From: Sediminibacillus halophilus
GTDB taxonomy: Bacteria > Bacillota > Bacilli > Bacillales > Amphibacillaceae
Reading direction: 5' to 3'
Length of the DNA stretch: 64,000 bases
Assembly: GCF_900103695.1 (NCBI RefSeq)
Contig: NZ_FNHF01000001.1
Coordinates: forward strand, 372,001 to 436,000
In this document: positions 1 to 8,304 of the stretch, piece after piece
Layout of the letters: each line of letters begins with the position of its first letter
Numbering within the stretch: position 1 is the first letter of the stretch
The notes under the pieces: model-generated
What the model saw: only the letters and a program-made list of their open reading frames with translations
What the model was told of the DNA's origin: nothing
The model's database searches: none
Made by a program: the position numbers and the translations under genes

Positions 1-309
1 CAGTATGATATTTTGGGTTACGGTAAACGTATCGACTAGCATAAAATGTTGGTGAACCATCCCAATTCCTAAATTGTTGGCTACATTTGGATCCGTAATT
101 TTCACAGACTTGCCATTAACCCGAATTTCTCCCTTTTCAGGTTGATACAAACCAAACAACACGTTCATCAACGTCGATTTTCCCGCACCATTTTCCCCGA
201 GCAGGGCGTGGATTTCCCCTTCCTGTACCTGAAGGGTTATATTATCATTCGCAACGATCCCCGGAAATTCTTTGCGGATATTCAGCATTTCTACAACATA
301 ATTCTCCAA
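1..309 (-). CDS. nupO: Nucleoside ABC transporter ATP-binding protein, partial
   Basis: Only the first 103 codons are in the window; the gene runs off the left edge. The visible part has the Walker A motif GENGAGKST at about residues 38-46 and the Q-loop region HQHFML near residue 87. It closely follows B. subtilis NupO (YufO), the double-ATPase subunit of the guanosine/nucleoside importer, which powers uptake together with two permeases and a BMP-type lipoprotein. The TTG at 309 is preferred because a GGGAGTG ribosome site lies 8 bases upstream and the protein then aligns with NupO from its first residues. An in-frame ATG at 330 is the alternative. The gene follows the lipoprotein gene after a terminator-like hairpin. 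Confidence 0.88.
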   Translation of the reverse strand, partial: MENYVVEMLNIRKEFPGIVANDNITLQVQEGEIHALLGENGAGKSTLMNVLFGLYQPEKGEIRVNGKSVKITDPNVANNLGIGMVHQHFMLVDTFTVTQNIIL

Positions 310-375
310 GTGTATTTCACTCCCTAACATGCGGTCGAGGTCAACCTTCTTTATAATATTCCGTTTTCAGAAGAA

Positions 376-399
376 AAAGGCTAGATATTTCTAGCCTTT
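376..399 (-). terminator. Hairpin with T-rich tail between nupN and nupO
   Basis: A perfect 10-bp inverted repeat (AAAGGCTAGA / TCTAGCCTTT, 4-base loop) is followed on the minus strand by TTTTTCTT. It lies between the lipoprotein gene and the ATPase gene. This suggests partial termination, so that the abundant binding protein is made in excess over the transporter subunits. That role is inferred. Confidence 0.7.
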
Positions 400-422
400 C
401 TCTATCCACATTCCTGCTTTTC

Positions 423-1550
423 TTATAAAGAATCAAGGTAAGCTTCTAAGTCTTCTTCTGTACTTGGTACTTCCATTTCACCATCAATGATTTTTTGTTT
501 CCAATTGTCAATTTCCTCTAGCATTTCATCTGTCATTGCCTCTTCGTTCGTCTTAGCTACAGAGACACCCTCATCTTCTAAACCGAATTCCAGGACTTCT
601 CCACCTGGAAACTCTCCGTTCATTGATTGTGCAGCGACTTCTTGTACAGCGATATCCACACGCTTGACCATAGAGGTAAGTGTGACATTCTCATCTCCGA
701 TCGCACCTTCTTCGTATTGATCTCGGTCTACGCCGATCACCCATACGTTTTTGGATGGATCATTCTTCTTAATGTCCTTAGCCTGGGCAAACACTCCATT
801 ACCGGTGGCACCGGAGGAATGATAAATGACGTCCACTCCACTGTTATACATATTAGAAGCGATCACTTTTCCTTTATCCGGAGCGCCGAACGACTCAGCA
901 TATTGTACGTCGACTTCGATATCCGGGTTTACAGAAGCAACACCAGCCCGAAAGCCTGATTCAAATTTTTTGATCAATTCGCTGTTTTCACCACCGACAA
1001 AACCTACTTTGTCGGATTCAGTTTTCATTGCTGCTGCCACGCCAACAAGGAAAGAGCCTTGGTGTTCCTTAAAGGTAATATTTGCGATGTTATCTCCTTC
1101 CGCCACCGCATCAACCAAGGCAAAGTGTGTATCCGGGTTTTGTCCAGCTACCTTACTTAACGCATCTGTCAGTTTAAAACCAATACCGAATACTAAATCA
1201 TAATCTGCTCTCACTAAGCTGTTCAAGTTCGGCATAAAATCTGCATCACTTTCTGATTGCGCATAATCGAACCCTTCGCCTTCTTCCAGTCCGTTCTCCT
1301 CACCGAAAGCCTGAAGACCTTCCCATGCAGATTGGTTAAACGATTTGTCATCTACACCGCCGACATCGGTTACCATACCTACTTTAAAATCGGAGTCTTC
1401 TCCACCCTCCTGGTTCTCACCGGAATCGGAAGTTTCTCCTCCGCTTTCTTCCCCGCTGCCTTCATCATTAGAAGACCCACAAGCACTTAGAATAATACCT
1501 GCTGTAAATAGCAAAGCAATCAATAATAGCAAACGATTTGTTTTCAACAT
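423..1550 (-). CDS. nupN: BMP-family nucleoside-binding lipoprotein
   Basis: The 375-residue protein is the extracellular substrate-binding component of a nucleoside ABC importer (BMP/PnrA family, similar to B. subtilis NupN/YufN). It starts with a lipoprotein signal peptide: MLKTNR, a hydrophobic stretch, then the lipobox LSAC near residues 21-24. An acidic Ser/Gly/Glu-rich linker follows, and then the periplasmic-binding fold with family segments such as VGMVTDVGG and DKSFNQSAWEG. The start at 1550 is chosen over in-frame codons up to 1622 because it gives a proper signal peptide and has a GGGGG ribosome site 5 bases upstream. Next to nupO downstream and a GntR regulator upstream, it is most simply part of a locally regulated nucleoside uptake operon. 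Confidence 0.9.
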   Translation of the reverse strand: MLKTNRLLLLIALLFTAGIILSACGSSNDEGSGEESGGETSDSGENQEGGEDSDFKVGMVTDVGGVDDKSFNQSAWEGLQAFGEENGLEEGEGFDYAQSESDADFMPNLNSLVRADYDLVFGIGFKLTDALSKVAGQNPDTHFALVDAVAEGDNIANITFKEHQGSFLVGVAAAMKTESDKVGFVGGENSELIKKFESGFRAGVASVNPDIEVDVQYAESFGAPDKGKVIASNMYNSGVDVIYHSSGATGNGVFAQAKDIKKNDPSKNVWVIGVDRDQYEEGAIGDENVTLTSMVKRVDIAVQEVAAQSMNGEFPGGEVLEFGLEDEGVSVAKTNEEAMTDEMLEEIDNWKQKIIDGEMEVPSTEEDLEAYLDSL

Positions 1551-1644
1551 TTCTACCCCCACAATGTTAGTTTTTATCTGGTATTGCCTAAACTCACCTG
1601 CGAAACGGTGCCGGAACATCACCCCCCTTAAAATGTCCTCCTCT

Positions 1645-2370
1645 TCACATGCGCTTCCTGATTACATAAAAACTGAATACGTCTGCTCTGAAGTAATTAC
1701 AAGAATACAATACTGGTTCGTCACTATCTGTATAATGCATCTGTTTTAGTAGTAGCATTGGCTGATCAGGCTGGCACCCCAGAACAGGAGATATCAGCTC
1801 ATGATAGCCTACTGGTTCAATATGAGTGACTGTGTAGTTGACATGCTTACTTCCATAGTCCTCTAAAACCTGGAAAATGGAGGCTTGATTATGAATTTTT
1901 TCTATCGGGATCAAATGTTCTAAAATATTATCGATACAGTAAACGACGGGGTCACCGTCGGCAGTTCTGACTCGTTCTATCTTAGCCAAAGTATCGATCT
2001 CGAATGGAGCGAATCTGTTTTTATCTTCTTCAGAAGCTTCGATCAATTCTGTTGATAAATATTGGGTTCCTGGGGTTTTTCCAGCGGAAGCAATCATTTC
2101 TGTCACACTTTTTAAATGTTCAATACCGGCAGAGAAAACAGGTTTAGGATTGACGAACGTCCCGACTCCATGACGTCTGGTCACGATATTCTCTTCCTCC
2201 AGAAGCCTGAGTGCTTCTCTTAATGTAGCCCTTGAAACACCAAGTCGCTTTGACAGTTCAAATTCAGAAGGCAATTTCTCTTTCTCTTTATACCTTCCAA
2301 CTTCTATATCCCGTTTCAATTGATCGATAACCTGAAGGTATAAATGACGAGCATCGGCTTTTATTGACAT
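1645..2370 (-). CDS. nupR: GntR-family (HutC-type) transcriptional regulator
   Basis: A 241-residue DNA-binding repressor with an N-terminal GntR winged helix (residues about 8-75: [22 protein letters not shown], then a turn with RRHGVGTFV) and a C-terminal UTRA effector-binding domain (about 95-235). GGAGGG lies 7 bases before the ATG. By position directly after spoIIIE it corresponds to B. subtilis YmfC, which has been proposed as the NupR regulator of the nup nucleoside transporter. Here the gene is immediately followed by nupN-nupO homologues, which supports that role. The ligand is inferred to be a nucleoside or related metabolite. The gene symbol is a positional and contextual assignment. 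Confidence 0.8.
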   Translation of the reverse strand: MSIKADARHLYLQVIDQLKRDIEVGRYKEKEKLPSEFELSKRLGVSRATLREALRLLEEENIVTRRHGVGTFVNPKPVFSAGIEHLKSVTEMIASAGKTPGTQYLSTELIEASEEDKNRFAPFEIDTLAKIERVRTADGDPVVYCIDNILEHLIPIEKIHNQASIFQVLEDYGSKHVNYTVTHIEPVGYHELISPVLGCQPDQPMLLLKQMHYTDSDEPVLYSCNYFRADVFSFYVIRKRM

Positions 2371-2414
2371 GACATTACCCTCCGATGAAGTTCAATCTTC
2401 GTAACATATGTATC

Positions 2415-2440
2415 TACTAACTAGGTAAAAAGTATTAGTA
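2415..2440. promoter_or_regulatory. Candidate operator upstream of the GntR gene
   Basis: A spaced inverted repeat, TACTAA-N14-TTAGTA, lies 45-70 bases upstream of the regulator start. On the minus strand a TTGTAC box with a TTAGTA box 17 bases later overlaps it, so it could be an autoregulatory operator over a promoter. HutC-type regulators often bind such sites, but the match rests on symmetry and position only. Confidence 0.3.
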
Positions 2441-2700
2441 CAAGGACGATCTGTATACGCAAAAATCGACGCTGACAGGATGTAAGAGAACTGACCTCTG
2501 ACAAGTCATTCTTTGTCCGAAATAAATATAACACTTTTGGTCTAGTAAATAAACAGGATTTGGACAAAAAACGACAGAATTTTTTAGTTTTATGACAATT
2601 TTAATAAACCTGCTAATATTCTTGCAATTAATGTTAATCACCGACTGGTAAACATGTTCGTTCATGGAAATTAAGGGGAATATTTCCTTGCATTTTCTTT
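2441..2700. other. AT-rich non-coding stretch
   Basis: This is an AT-rich intergenic segment upstream of the GntR gene. No credible coding sequence, riboswitch core or RNA gene was recognised. It may hold additional promoter elements for the regulator and transporter genes. Confidence 0.5.
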
Positions 2701-2745
2701 AAAAAAACTCCTCTTTGACCTTGTTGGCCAAGAAGGAGTTTTTTA
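2701..2745 (-). terminator. Terminator hairpin downstream of spoIIIE, T-runs on both strands
   Basis: AAAACTCCT pairs with AGGAGTTTT across an imperfectly paired centre. Six or more A or T bases flank each side, so the hairpin reads as an intrinsic terminator in either direction. On the minus strand it closes the spoIIIE transcript before the GntR gene. Confidence 0.75.
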
Positions 2746-2824
2746 AGTACCATATCATGTATATTACAAAGGGTAAAAAGCATGGGGAAGTAAATGCGCC
2801 TTGATACAGTGTTTGGAAGGGAAA

Positions 2825-2923
2825 ATGTGCCTACCCCCTCGAGGTCTTAAGCTCATCCTCTGTGTGGCTTAATACACCACTCGGAGGATGGGCTTAAGCT
2901 TGTCGGGGGTGAGCAAGGCACAT
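2825..2923. repeat. 99-bp imperfect palindrome after spoIIIE
   Basis: The outer arms ATGTGCCT and AGGCACAT enclose CCCCC/GGGGG and long inner arms (TCTTAAGCTCATCCTC against GAGGATGGGCTTAAGC) around a loop of about 20 bases. The element begins about 14 bases past the spoIIIE stop, so it would fold into a long hairpin in the 3' end of that mRNA. It has no T-run of its own; a conventional terminator follows at 2745-2701. It resembles a small non-autonomous repeat (REP- or MITE-like), but only one copy is in this window. Confidence 0.7.
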
Positions 2924-2937
2924 CCGCTTTTCTTTTT

Positions 2938-5253
2938 CTATGAAGTTTTTTCTTCTTCTTGCTGAGAAATTAACACGGTTCTTGGTTTGCTCCCTTCATA
3001 GGGGCCGACGATTCCTCTTGCTTCCATGGCATCAATCAATCGAGCTGCGCGCGTGTAACCGATACGGAATCTTCGCTGTAACATCGACACACTGGCACTT
3101 TGCATCTCTAAGATCATTTGTACAGCATCATCAAACAATTCATCATCTACTTCTTCGTTCACTTCTGCTTCTTCATCCGGTATCATTTCCTCTTGATACT
3201 GCGCCTTTTGCTGATCAATACAATGGTCCACTACCCGCTCTACTTCCTCATCGGAAAGAAATGCACCCTGTATTCTCGTCGACTTGGAGGATCCGACTGG
3301 AATGAATAGCATATCTCCCCTTCCAAGCAGTTTCTCTGCTCCACCTGAGTCCAAGATGGTCCGGGAATCGGTAGCAGAAGAAACACTAAAGGCAATCCTG
3401 GATGGTATATTAGCTTTTATGACACCGGTTATAACATCTACAGACGGACGCTGGGTAGCTATGATTAAATGAATACCAGCAGCCCGGGCCATTTGGGCCA
3501 GTCGTGTAATTGCATCCTCGACGTCGTTGGAAGCGACCATCATCAAATCGGCCAGCTCGTCCACCAGCACCACAATATATGGCAGCTGCGGCTGGTTGTC
3601 TCCTTCTGTTTGATTATGTTTTTTTATATACTCATTATATCCTTCAATATTACGGGTCCCTGTATCAGAAAATAACTCATAGCGTCTTTCCATCTCAGAA
3701 ACCACTTTCTTTAGAGCCCGCGAGGCTTTTTTAGGATCTGTAACTACGGGCGACAAAAGGTGAGGAATGCCGTTATAGACATTCAGTTCCACTTTTTTAG
3801 GATCGATCATCATCATTTTTACTTCGTGCGGTTTTGCCCGCATCAATATACTGGTGATTATTCCATTGATGCAAACACTCTTACCGCTTCCAGTAGCCCC
3901 TGCGACAAGTAAATGCGGCATCTTATTCAGTTCTGCCATAACTGCATCCCCCGATATATCTCTTCCTAACACAAAGGAAAGTTTGGATCCTTGCTGCGCC
4001 TGTTTGGTTTCCAAAACTTCCCTCAGGGATACAGTGGCCACTTCGCCATTTGGAACTTCAATCCCCACAGCAGATTTTCCGGGAATCGGTGCTTCAATCC
4101 TGATATCTTTCGCCGCTAAAGCTAACGCCAGGTCATCGTGTAGATTAACGATCTTACTCACTTTCACTCCGACATCAGGATATACTTCATATTTTGTCAC
4201 CGCCGGCCCTACATGCACTTTCGTGACTTTTGCTTTTACTCCAAAACTTTGGAATGTCTTTTCCAATTTTCTTACTACTGCCTGAATCTGAGACCTTTCT
4301 TGTTGCTGCGTATTATATTCCGGCTCAGCTAGTAACGACATGGAAGGCAACTTATAATCTAAGTTTTCGGCTTCCGTCATTGGCAAAGATTCGGCTATCT
4401 CGCCTTCATCGGTATCTTTCTTTTCATCCGAAGATGCCTCCTGTTTCTCCGGATGATTTACTGTTTCAGCAGTCTGTACGTCTGCAGAATAAGCGATATC
4501 CGTGAAATCCTGGATAACTGGTTCATCTATTGCTGAATCACTTCCATCTTCTATAGAAGAATCAGTTAGCCCTTCTTCAGAATCGTTGGACTGCTTCTTT
4601 TTCTTTCGGTTTGATCGGTTGTTCTGCTGCATCTTTTTCATTTGTTTGAATTGACTGCGAAAAAAGCCGTCAGCCCGCTGCCAACCTTTGTCCAGTATTT
4701 CCCCGATTGACAGCTCTGTAACAAACAGTGCTCCTATTACTATTCCGAATACCGCCACTATTTTAGCTCCTGCGGCAGAAAATAAAAAGTAGCAAAAAGC
4801 AAATAATAGAGCACCAACCATACCACCGCCAAGGTTGGCCGACGGAACATCCCCTCCTATGTAAGAAAGGATGTTATCCCATGTCGTAACTATAATGGAA
4901 GTATTCATGGACTCTTGTAAAATAGATTCAAAAGTTTGTATATGAGTGATTAGTAAAACACCTGAAAAAATGATGTAGAACCCAATCATCCGTTTATGAA
5001 ATAAATATGGTACTCTTCTTTTGACAATTAACATAATTCCGGTAATCAGTAAAAACAAGGAAGCAACGAAATACCATATCCCAAAGAAAAAGCGAAATAT
5101 ATTTTCAAGACCCGAGGGAATGGCGCCGTCACTTATCGCACTTGCTCCACTTCCTAAAACACCCAAGAACACGAATAAGATTCCAGTAAGTTCATATTTA
5201 ACTTGTTTTTTTAGTTGTGTTTTCTTTTTTCTGTTTTTTTTCTTTTTTGCCAT
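2938..5253 (-). CDS. spoIIIE: DNA translocase SpoIIIE (FtsK family)
   Basis: A 771-residue membrane-anchored DNA pump that moves the chromosome into the forespore through the sporulation septum. A basic N-terminus (MAKKKK) precedes four membrane segments in the first ~180 residues, then a charged, low-complexity linker (about 195-300), the RecA-like motor with Walker A GATGSGKS at about 452-459 and Walker [11 protein letters not shown], and a C-terminal gamma winged-helix domain that reads SRS sequences. ATG 5253 is chosen over a longer frame to 5274 because AGAGGTGA lies 6 bases upstream and the protein matches B. subtilis SpoIIIE from this Met. It follows tepA-ylzJ as in B. subtilis. Confidence 0.96.
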   Translation of the reverse strand: MAKKKKNRKKKTQLKKQVKYELTGILFVFLGVLGSGASAISDGAIPSGLENIFRFFFGIWYFVASLFLLITGIMLIVKRRVPYLFHKRMIGFYIIFSGVLLITHIQTFESILQESMNTSIIVTTWDNILSYIGGDVPSANLGGGMVGALLFAFCYFLFSAAGAKIVAVFGIVIGALFVTELSIGEILDKGWQRADGFFRSQFKQMKKMQQNNRSNRKKKKQSNDSEEGLTDSSIEDGSDSAIDEPVIQDFTDIAYSADVQTAETVNHPEKQEASSDEKKDTDEGEIAESLPMTEAENLDYKLPSMSLLAEPEYNTQQQERSQIQAVVRKLEKTFQSFGVKAKVTKVHVGPAVTKYEVYPDVGVKVSKIVNLHDDLALALAAKDIRIEAPIPGKSAVGIEVPNGEVATVSLREVLETKQAQQGSKLSFVLGRDISGDAVMAELNKMPHLLVAGATGSGKSVCINGIITSILMRAKPHEVKMMMIDPKKVELNVYNGIPHLLSPVVTDPKKASRALKKVVSEMERRYELFSDTGTRNIEGYNEYIKKHNQTEGDNQPQLPYIVVLVDELADLMMVASNDVEDAITRLAQMARAAGIHLIIATQRPSVDVITGVIKANIPSRIAFSVSSATDSRTILDSGGAEKLLGRGDMLFIPVGSSKSTRIQGAFLSDEEVERVVDHCIDQQKAQYQEEMIPDEEAEVNEEVDDELFDDAVQMILEMQSASVSMLQRRFRIGYTRAARLIDAMEARGIVGPYEGSKPRTVLISQQEEEKTS

Positions 5254-5302
5254 TTGATTCACCTCTGCACTCATAAATAACCGCCAGTTTTCTTATGTAG
5301 TT

Positions 5303-5332
5303 CAACCCTTGCCATCACGATGACAAGGGTTG
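5303..5332. repeat. 14-bp-stem hairpin between ylzJ and spoIIIE
   Basis: CAACCCTTGCCATC pairs with GATGACAAGGGTTG, with one wobble or mismatch. It has the same core stem (ACCCTTG/CAAGGGT) as hairpins at 19814-19845, 24989-25016 and 29703-29737. Unlike two of those, it is not followed by a clear T-run, so it is at best a weak terminator or an mRNA-processing or stabilising hairpin ahead of spoIIIE. Confidence 0.7.
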
Positions 5333-5418
5333 ATAACCTGGAATATGGCAAGATTACCCACTGGTCTCTACTGTTATTATAGCACAGAGTAGCCGCATTG
5401 AAATGAATAGAATGCTTT

Positions 5419-5631
5419 TTAATGGCCAGAAATAATTGTTCCCGGTGCATACGTTTCATCAAGGAAATCCTGTGGATCAGTGGAAATCAGTTGCAAAATG
5501 CTAAATGATCCGTCATTGTTCCTTTCTACGTGCACAGTTCTGCCGTTTATGTTGATAAATTGGCGATTGGCAAAGGCATTTTGATCGACTCCGAATATCT
5601 CATACTCTGTCAGCGGTGTATATAAAATCAT
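5419..5631 (-). CDS. ylzJ: YlzJ-like small protein
   Basis: A 70-residue protein of the YlzJ family, of unknown function, with no membrane segment or known catalytic motif. Its ATG overlaps the tepA stop codon by 4 bases (ATGA), so the two are translationally coupled. GGAG lies 10 bases upstream, inside tepA. The tepA-ylzJ-spoIIIE order is conserved in B. subtilis and supports the assignment. Confidence 0.8.
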   Translation of the reverse strand: MILYTPLTEYEIFGVDQNAFANRQFININGRTVHVERNNDGSFSILQLISTDPQDFLDETYAPGTIISGH

Positions 5632-6350
5632 TGCAGCATCTCTCCGGATTGTTTTTCCTTTTCTATCAAGTCATTCAATTTGCTCATGGCTTCCATGACA
5701 CCACCTACATCATCAATCAAGCCATATTTCACAGCATCAGCCCCGACTACGTTCGTACCTATATCTCTTGTCAGATTTCCTTTGGCAAACATCAAGTCTT
5801 TAAATTTTTCTTCTTCGATATCGGAATGTTGTTTGACAAAATTGATGACCCGCTCCTGCATTTTATCCAAATACTCGAACGTTTGCGGTACACCGATTAC
5901 AAGTCCCGTCAATCGGATCGGGTGGATAGTCATCGTTGCCGTCGGAACGATAAAGGAATAATCAGTAGAAACTGCGATTGGTACACCGATTGAGTGCCCG
6001 CCTCCAAGTACTATGGAAACGGTAGGCTTAGACAAAGAAGCAATCATTTCCGACAAAGCCAAACCGGCTTCTACGTCCCCTCCTACAGTATTGAGTAAAA
6101 CGATTAATCCTTCAATTTTAGGATTTTGCTCTATCGCCACAATTTGTGGAATTAAATGCTCATATTTCGTTGTCTTGTTTTGCGGTGGCAGCTGTACGTG
6201 TCCTTCAATCTGCCCGATAATTGGCAGCACATGGATATTGGAATCCGGTGCTTGCGGGACAGTAGACTGACCTAGCTGCTGGATTTTTTGCACCAGTGAC
6301 GATTGATTATTTTGATCCTGATTATCTTGTTTAGATGTATCTTTTCCCAT
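5628..6350 (-). CDS. tepA: Translocation-enhancing protein TepA, ClpP-class protease
   Basis: A 240-residue cytosolic protein of the ClpP/SppA crotonase-like fold. A polar Gln/Asn-rich N-terminus precedes the core (about 40-225). The segment [11 protein letters not shown] and the nucleophile-type motif GGHSIG (Ser at about 120) match ClpP-class serine peptidases. In B. subtilis, TepA is linked to preprotein export and degradation of acid-soluble spore proteins. The weak AAGGAG site is 12 bases from the ATG. In B. subtilis rnjB (ymfA) precedes this gene; here the upstream 850 bases are non-coding and contain repeats. Confidence 0.88.
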   Translation of the reverse strand: MGKDTSKQDNQDQNNQSSLVQKIQQLGQSTVPQAPDSNIHVLPIIGQIEGHVQLPPQNKTTKYEHLIPQIVAIEQNPKIEGLIVLLNTVGGDVEAGLALSEMIASLSKPTVSIVLGGGHSIGVPIAVSTDYSFIVPTATMTIHPIRLTGLVIGVPQTFEYLDKMQERVINFVKQHSDIEEEKFKDLMFAKGNLTRDIGTNVVGADAVKYGLIDDVGGVMEAMSKLNDLIEKEKQSGEMLQ

Positions 6351-6671
6351 TATTGATCCACGCTCCTTTTCAAAGCATGTACCTAGTATGTTACAGCACG
6401 GCTACTTACATACACACGGATAAAGGGAAGTTTGACCTCGCTTCATGTGTAAATGTGGCTTCCACACAAACATTGAATGGAACTTCATTGTCCTTTGTTT
6501 TGGTTCTGGTTACGTACTTTCTTAAAGATTTCAGTAAAAAGAATTTAGAAACTGACTGTTATCTAGAAATAAATAGCCGCATCCCAGATCAATGGCTCGT
6601 TGATAGAAACTGCGCAGTAACTGTAATGGGAAGTCCATTGCCTATTCAAAAAGCGTGTTAACCACCGCTTC
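6351..6671. other. Non-coding spacer upstream of tepA
   Basis: No gene could be supported here on either strand. This is where the end of rnjB would be expected by synteny with B. subtilis, but no RNase J metallo-beta-lactamase motif (such as HGHEDH) was recognised in the translations. Confidence 0.5.
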
Positions 6672-6785
6672 GGCAGCATACTTCGCTTTCCGCGTGCACG
6701 GCTTCAGCTAACTTGGTAAAGAACACCGCTTTACCAAGTGGATCTTCAGCTCGCGCTTTTCCCGCAGGAGTCTGCGTATGCTACC
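6672..6785 (+). repeat. Interspersed palindromic repeat, copy 1
   Basis: A 114-bp GC-rich element. The ends are near-perfect inverted repeats (GGCAGCATAC / GTATGCTACC). A perfect 11-bp hairpin sits at the centre (ACTTGGTAAAG 6711-6721 with CTTTACCAAGT 6729-6739). It carries the blocks CGCTTTCCGCG and CCCGCAGGAGTCTGCG that I recognise from repetitive intergenic elements in Bacillaceae genomes. There is no coding potential. Confidence 0.75.
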
Positions 6786-7035
6786 TGCGCTAAGAAGCAT
6801 GCTGAATGTCGCAAGCGTAGAAGCTTTTTTCTTGAGACTCAACCAGCTATTTTAAAAACGGTTGTCAGGAAATAGGTTCTTCTTTTCATAAAAAAACAGT
6901 GGGGGTTCCGTCTTTTCTCCTTCTCTTAGACTTTTTGCTTGTTCTCAAAGCTATGTCTTTTGATAAGACGGTTCATGGAGTACCAAGTGAATCCAAAAAA
7001 TGTCTCGTACCCTCGTTTATAAACAGGAAGCTGTT

Positions 7036-7152
7036 CCTAGCGAAGGAAAAACCCGAAGACTCCAGCGGGAGGAAAGGCCTCGGTGAGATCCCGCAGAGCG
7101 TTAGCTCGAGGAAGCTCACCAGCCGCCCGCGGAAAGCGCAGGGTATTTCCGC
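7036..7152 (-). repeat. Interspersed palindromic repeat, copy 2 (inverted relative to copy 1)
   Basis: Read on the minus strand this contains GCGCTTTCCGCGGGCGGC and CTCCCGCTGGAGTCTTCGGG, the same two blocks as copy 1 in the opposite orientation. Internal symmetry includes GGTGAG (7082-7087) with CTCACC (7115-7120) and GAGC-GTTA-GCTC (7096-7107). It is markedly GC-rich against its AT-rich flanks. A 127-codon plus-strand open frame across it is a by-product of the repeat and is not called. Confidence 0.75.
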
Positions 7153-7263
7153 AGCGTGGGACTTCACCACTCCTATAAAATGGTCCAAGTACTACAAGGG
7201 AAGTTACTGCTTAGTTTATATTAACTATGTTGCTAATCAACCTTTTACGAAAAATAACCAATT

Positions 7264-7291
7264 AAAAAACGCGCTTAGATAAGCACGTTTT
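7264..7291 (-). terminator. dapA terminator
   Basis: On the minus strand AAAACGTGCTT pairs with AAGCGCGTTTT (one G-U pair) around ATCT, followed by more T. It lies about 40 bases past the dapA stop and closes the dapG-dapA transcript. Confidence 0.85.
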
Positions 7292-7332
7292 AAAGAATTG
7301 AATATGCTGGCCAGATAAGGACTTTTTCCGAA

Positions 7333-8202
7333 TCATTTACCGGATAATAATTGTGTTAATTGGTTTCTTTCCTCACCTGTCAACGGAACAAGCGGCAGAC
7401 GAACTCCTCCGACATCCATCCCTTTGATTTGAAGAGCTGTCTTAACAGGTGTTGGAGATGGAGCCATGAACATGCCTTTCATTATGGGAAGTAGTTGTCG
7501 GTGCAACTTGGAAGCTTTAGCCGTTTCTCCCGCTTCAAAGGCTGTCAGCATTTCCTGCATCTCTTTCCCAATAACATGAGAAGAAACCGACACAATACCA
7601 TTTCCTCCAACAGCCGTTATCGGCAGGGTCAAGCTGTCATCTCCACTGTAGACGGTAAAAGTATCGCTAGTATTTTCGATAATAGTCGATATTGCATCCA
7701 AATCACCTGTCGAATCTTTAATTGACACAATGTTCGGTATTTTCGCCAGTTCTATTACTGTTTCCGGATCCATTCTTACAACCGAGCGACCGGGAATGTT
7801 ATATAGCATAATGGGCAAAGTAGTTTCCCTGGCGACTGCAGCAAAATGTTCATAAATTCCTCGCTGATTCGGTTTATTGTAATAAGGAACAACCAGCAAC
7901 GCAGCATCCACACCGGCTTTTTCTGCCTTTTTTGTAAACTCAATGGTGGCATAGGTATTGTTGCTCCCCGTGCCGGCGATGACGGGAACTCGTTTATTCA
8001 CGTCTTTTACAACACGCTTAAAAACGGCTATTTTTTCCTCCTGCGTCAGGGTCGGTGATTCACCGGTCGTTCCTGAAATCACGAGTCCATCGGAACCGTT
8101 GTTTAATAAATAATTCACCAATTCTGTTGTTTTTTCCAGGTCTATATTCCCCTTATTGTCAAAGGGGGTGACCATTGCTGTTAGTACTCTGCCGAAATTC
8201 AT
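7333..8202 (-). CDS. dapA: 4-hydroxy-tetrahydrodipicolinate synthase
   Basis: A 289-residue TIM-barrel enzyme that condenses pyruvate with aspartate semialdehyde, the first committed step to diaminopimelate, lysine and dipicolinate. The pyruvate-binding Lys is K162 in IVSIKDSTGD, the catalytic Tyr is Y134 in MLYNIPGRS, and the GTTGE motif is at 44-48. ATG 8202 is used rather than the frame's 8229 because the protein then begins MNFGRVLTAMVTPF like B. subtilis DapA and is preceded by AAAGGAG. It is the last gene of the asd-dapG-dapA series. Confidence 0.95.
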   Translation of the reverse strand: MNFGRVLTAMVTPFDNKGNIDLEKTTELVNYLLNNGSDGLVISGTTGESPTLTQEEKIAVFKRVVKDVNKRVPVIAGTGSNNTYATIEFTKKAEKAGVDAALLVVPYYNKPNQRGIYEHFAAVARETTLPIMLYNIPGRSVVRMDPETVIELAKIPNIVSIKDSTGDLDAISTIIENTSDTFTVYSGDDSLTLPITAVGGNGIVSVSSHVIGKEMQEMLTAFEAGETAKASKLHRQLLPIMKGMFMAPSPTPVKTALQIKGMDVGGVRLPLVPLTGEERNQLTQLLSGK

Positions 8203-8258
8203 GGCATTACGGACTCCTTTCATCTTCACTTCATCTTTTCGTTTCGTTAGTTAAGAGT

Positions 8259-8280
8259 AGCAGGTGGAGAACCACCTGCT
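8259..8280. other. Perfect 9-bp hairpin between dapG and dapA
   Basis: AGCAGGTGG-AGAA-CCACCTGCT is a perfect stem with a 4-base loop. There is no T-run after it on the minus strand, so it is more likely an mRNA processing or stability element, or a partial attenuator, between dapG and dapA than a full terminator. Confidence 0.55.
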
Positions 8281-8304
8281 TATGTGCTGCGTCTAATAGT
8301 ACGA

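Noticed and set aside
2435-2665. Minus-strand 76-codon open frame upstream of the GntR gene
   Set aside because: AT-rich, Cys/Tyr-rich translation with no family match, lying in a likely promoter region.
2371-2937. Possible purine riboswitch before the nup genes
   Set aside because: No purine aptamer core was seen; regulation by the GntR protein is the simpler reading.
5271-5462. Minus-strand 63-codon open frame between ylzJ and spoIIIE
   Set aside because: It overlaps ylzJ and the 5303-5332 hairpin, lacks a ribosome site and has no recognisable family.
6899-7282. Plus-strand 127-codon open frame
   Set aside because: It runs across a palindromic repeat, has no ribosome site or family match, and opposes all other genes.
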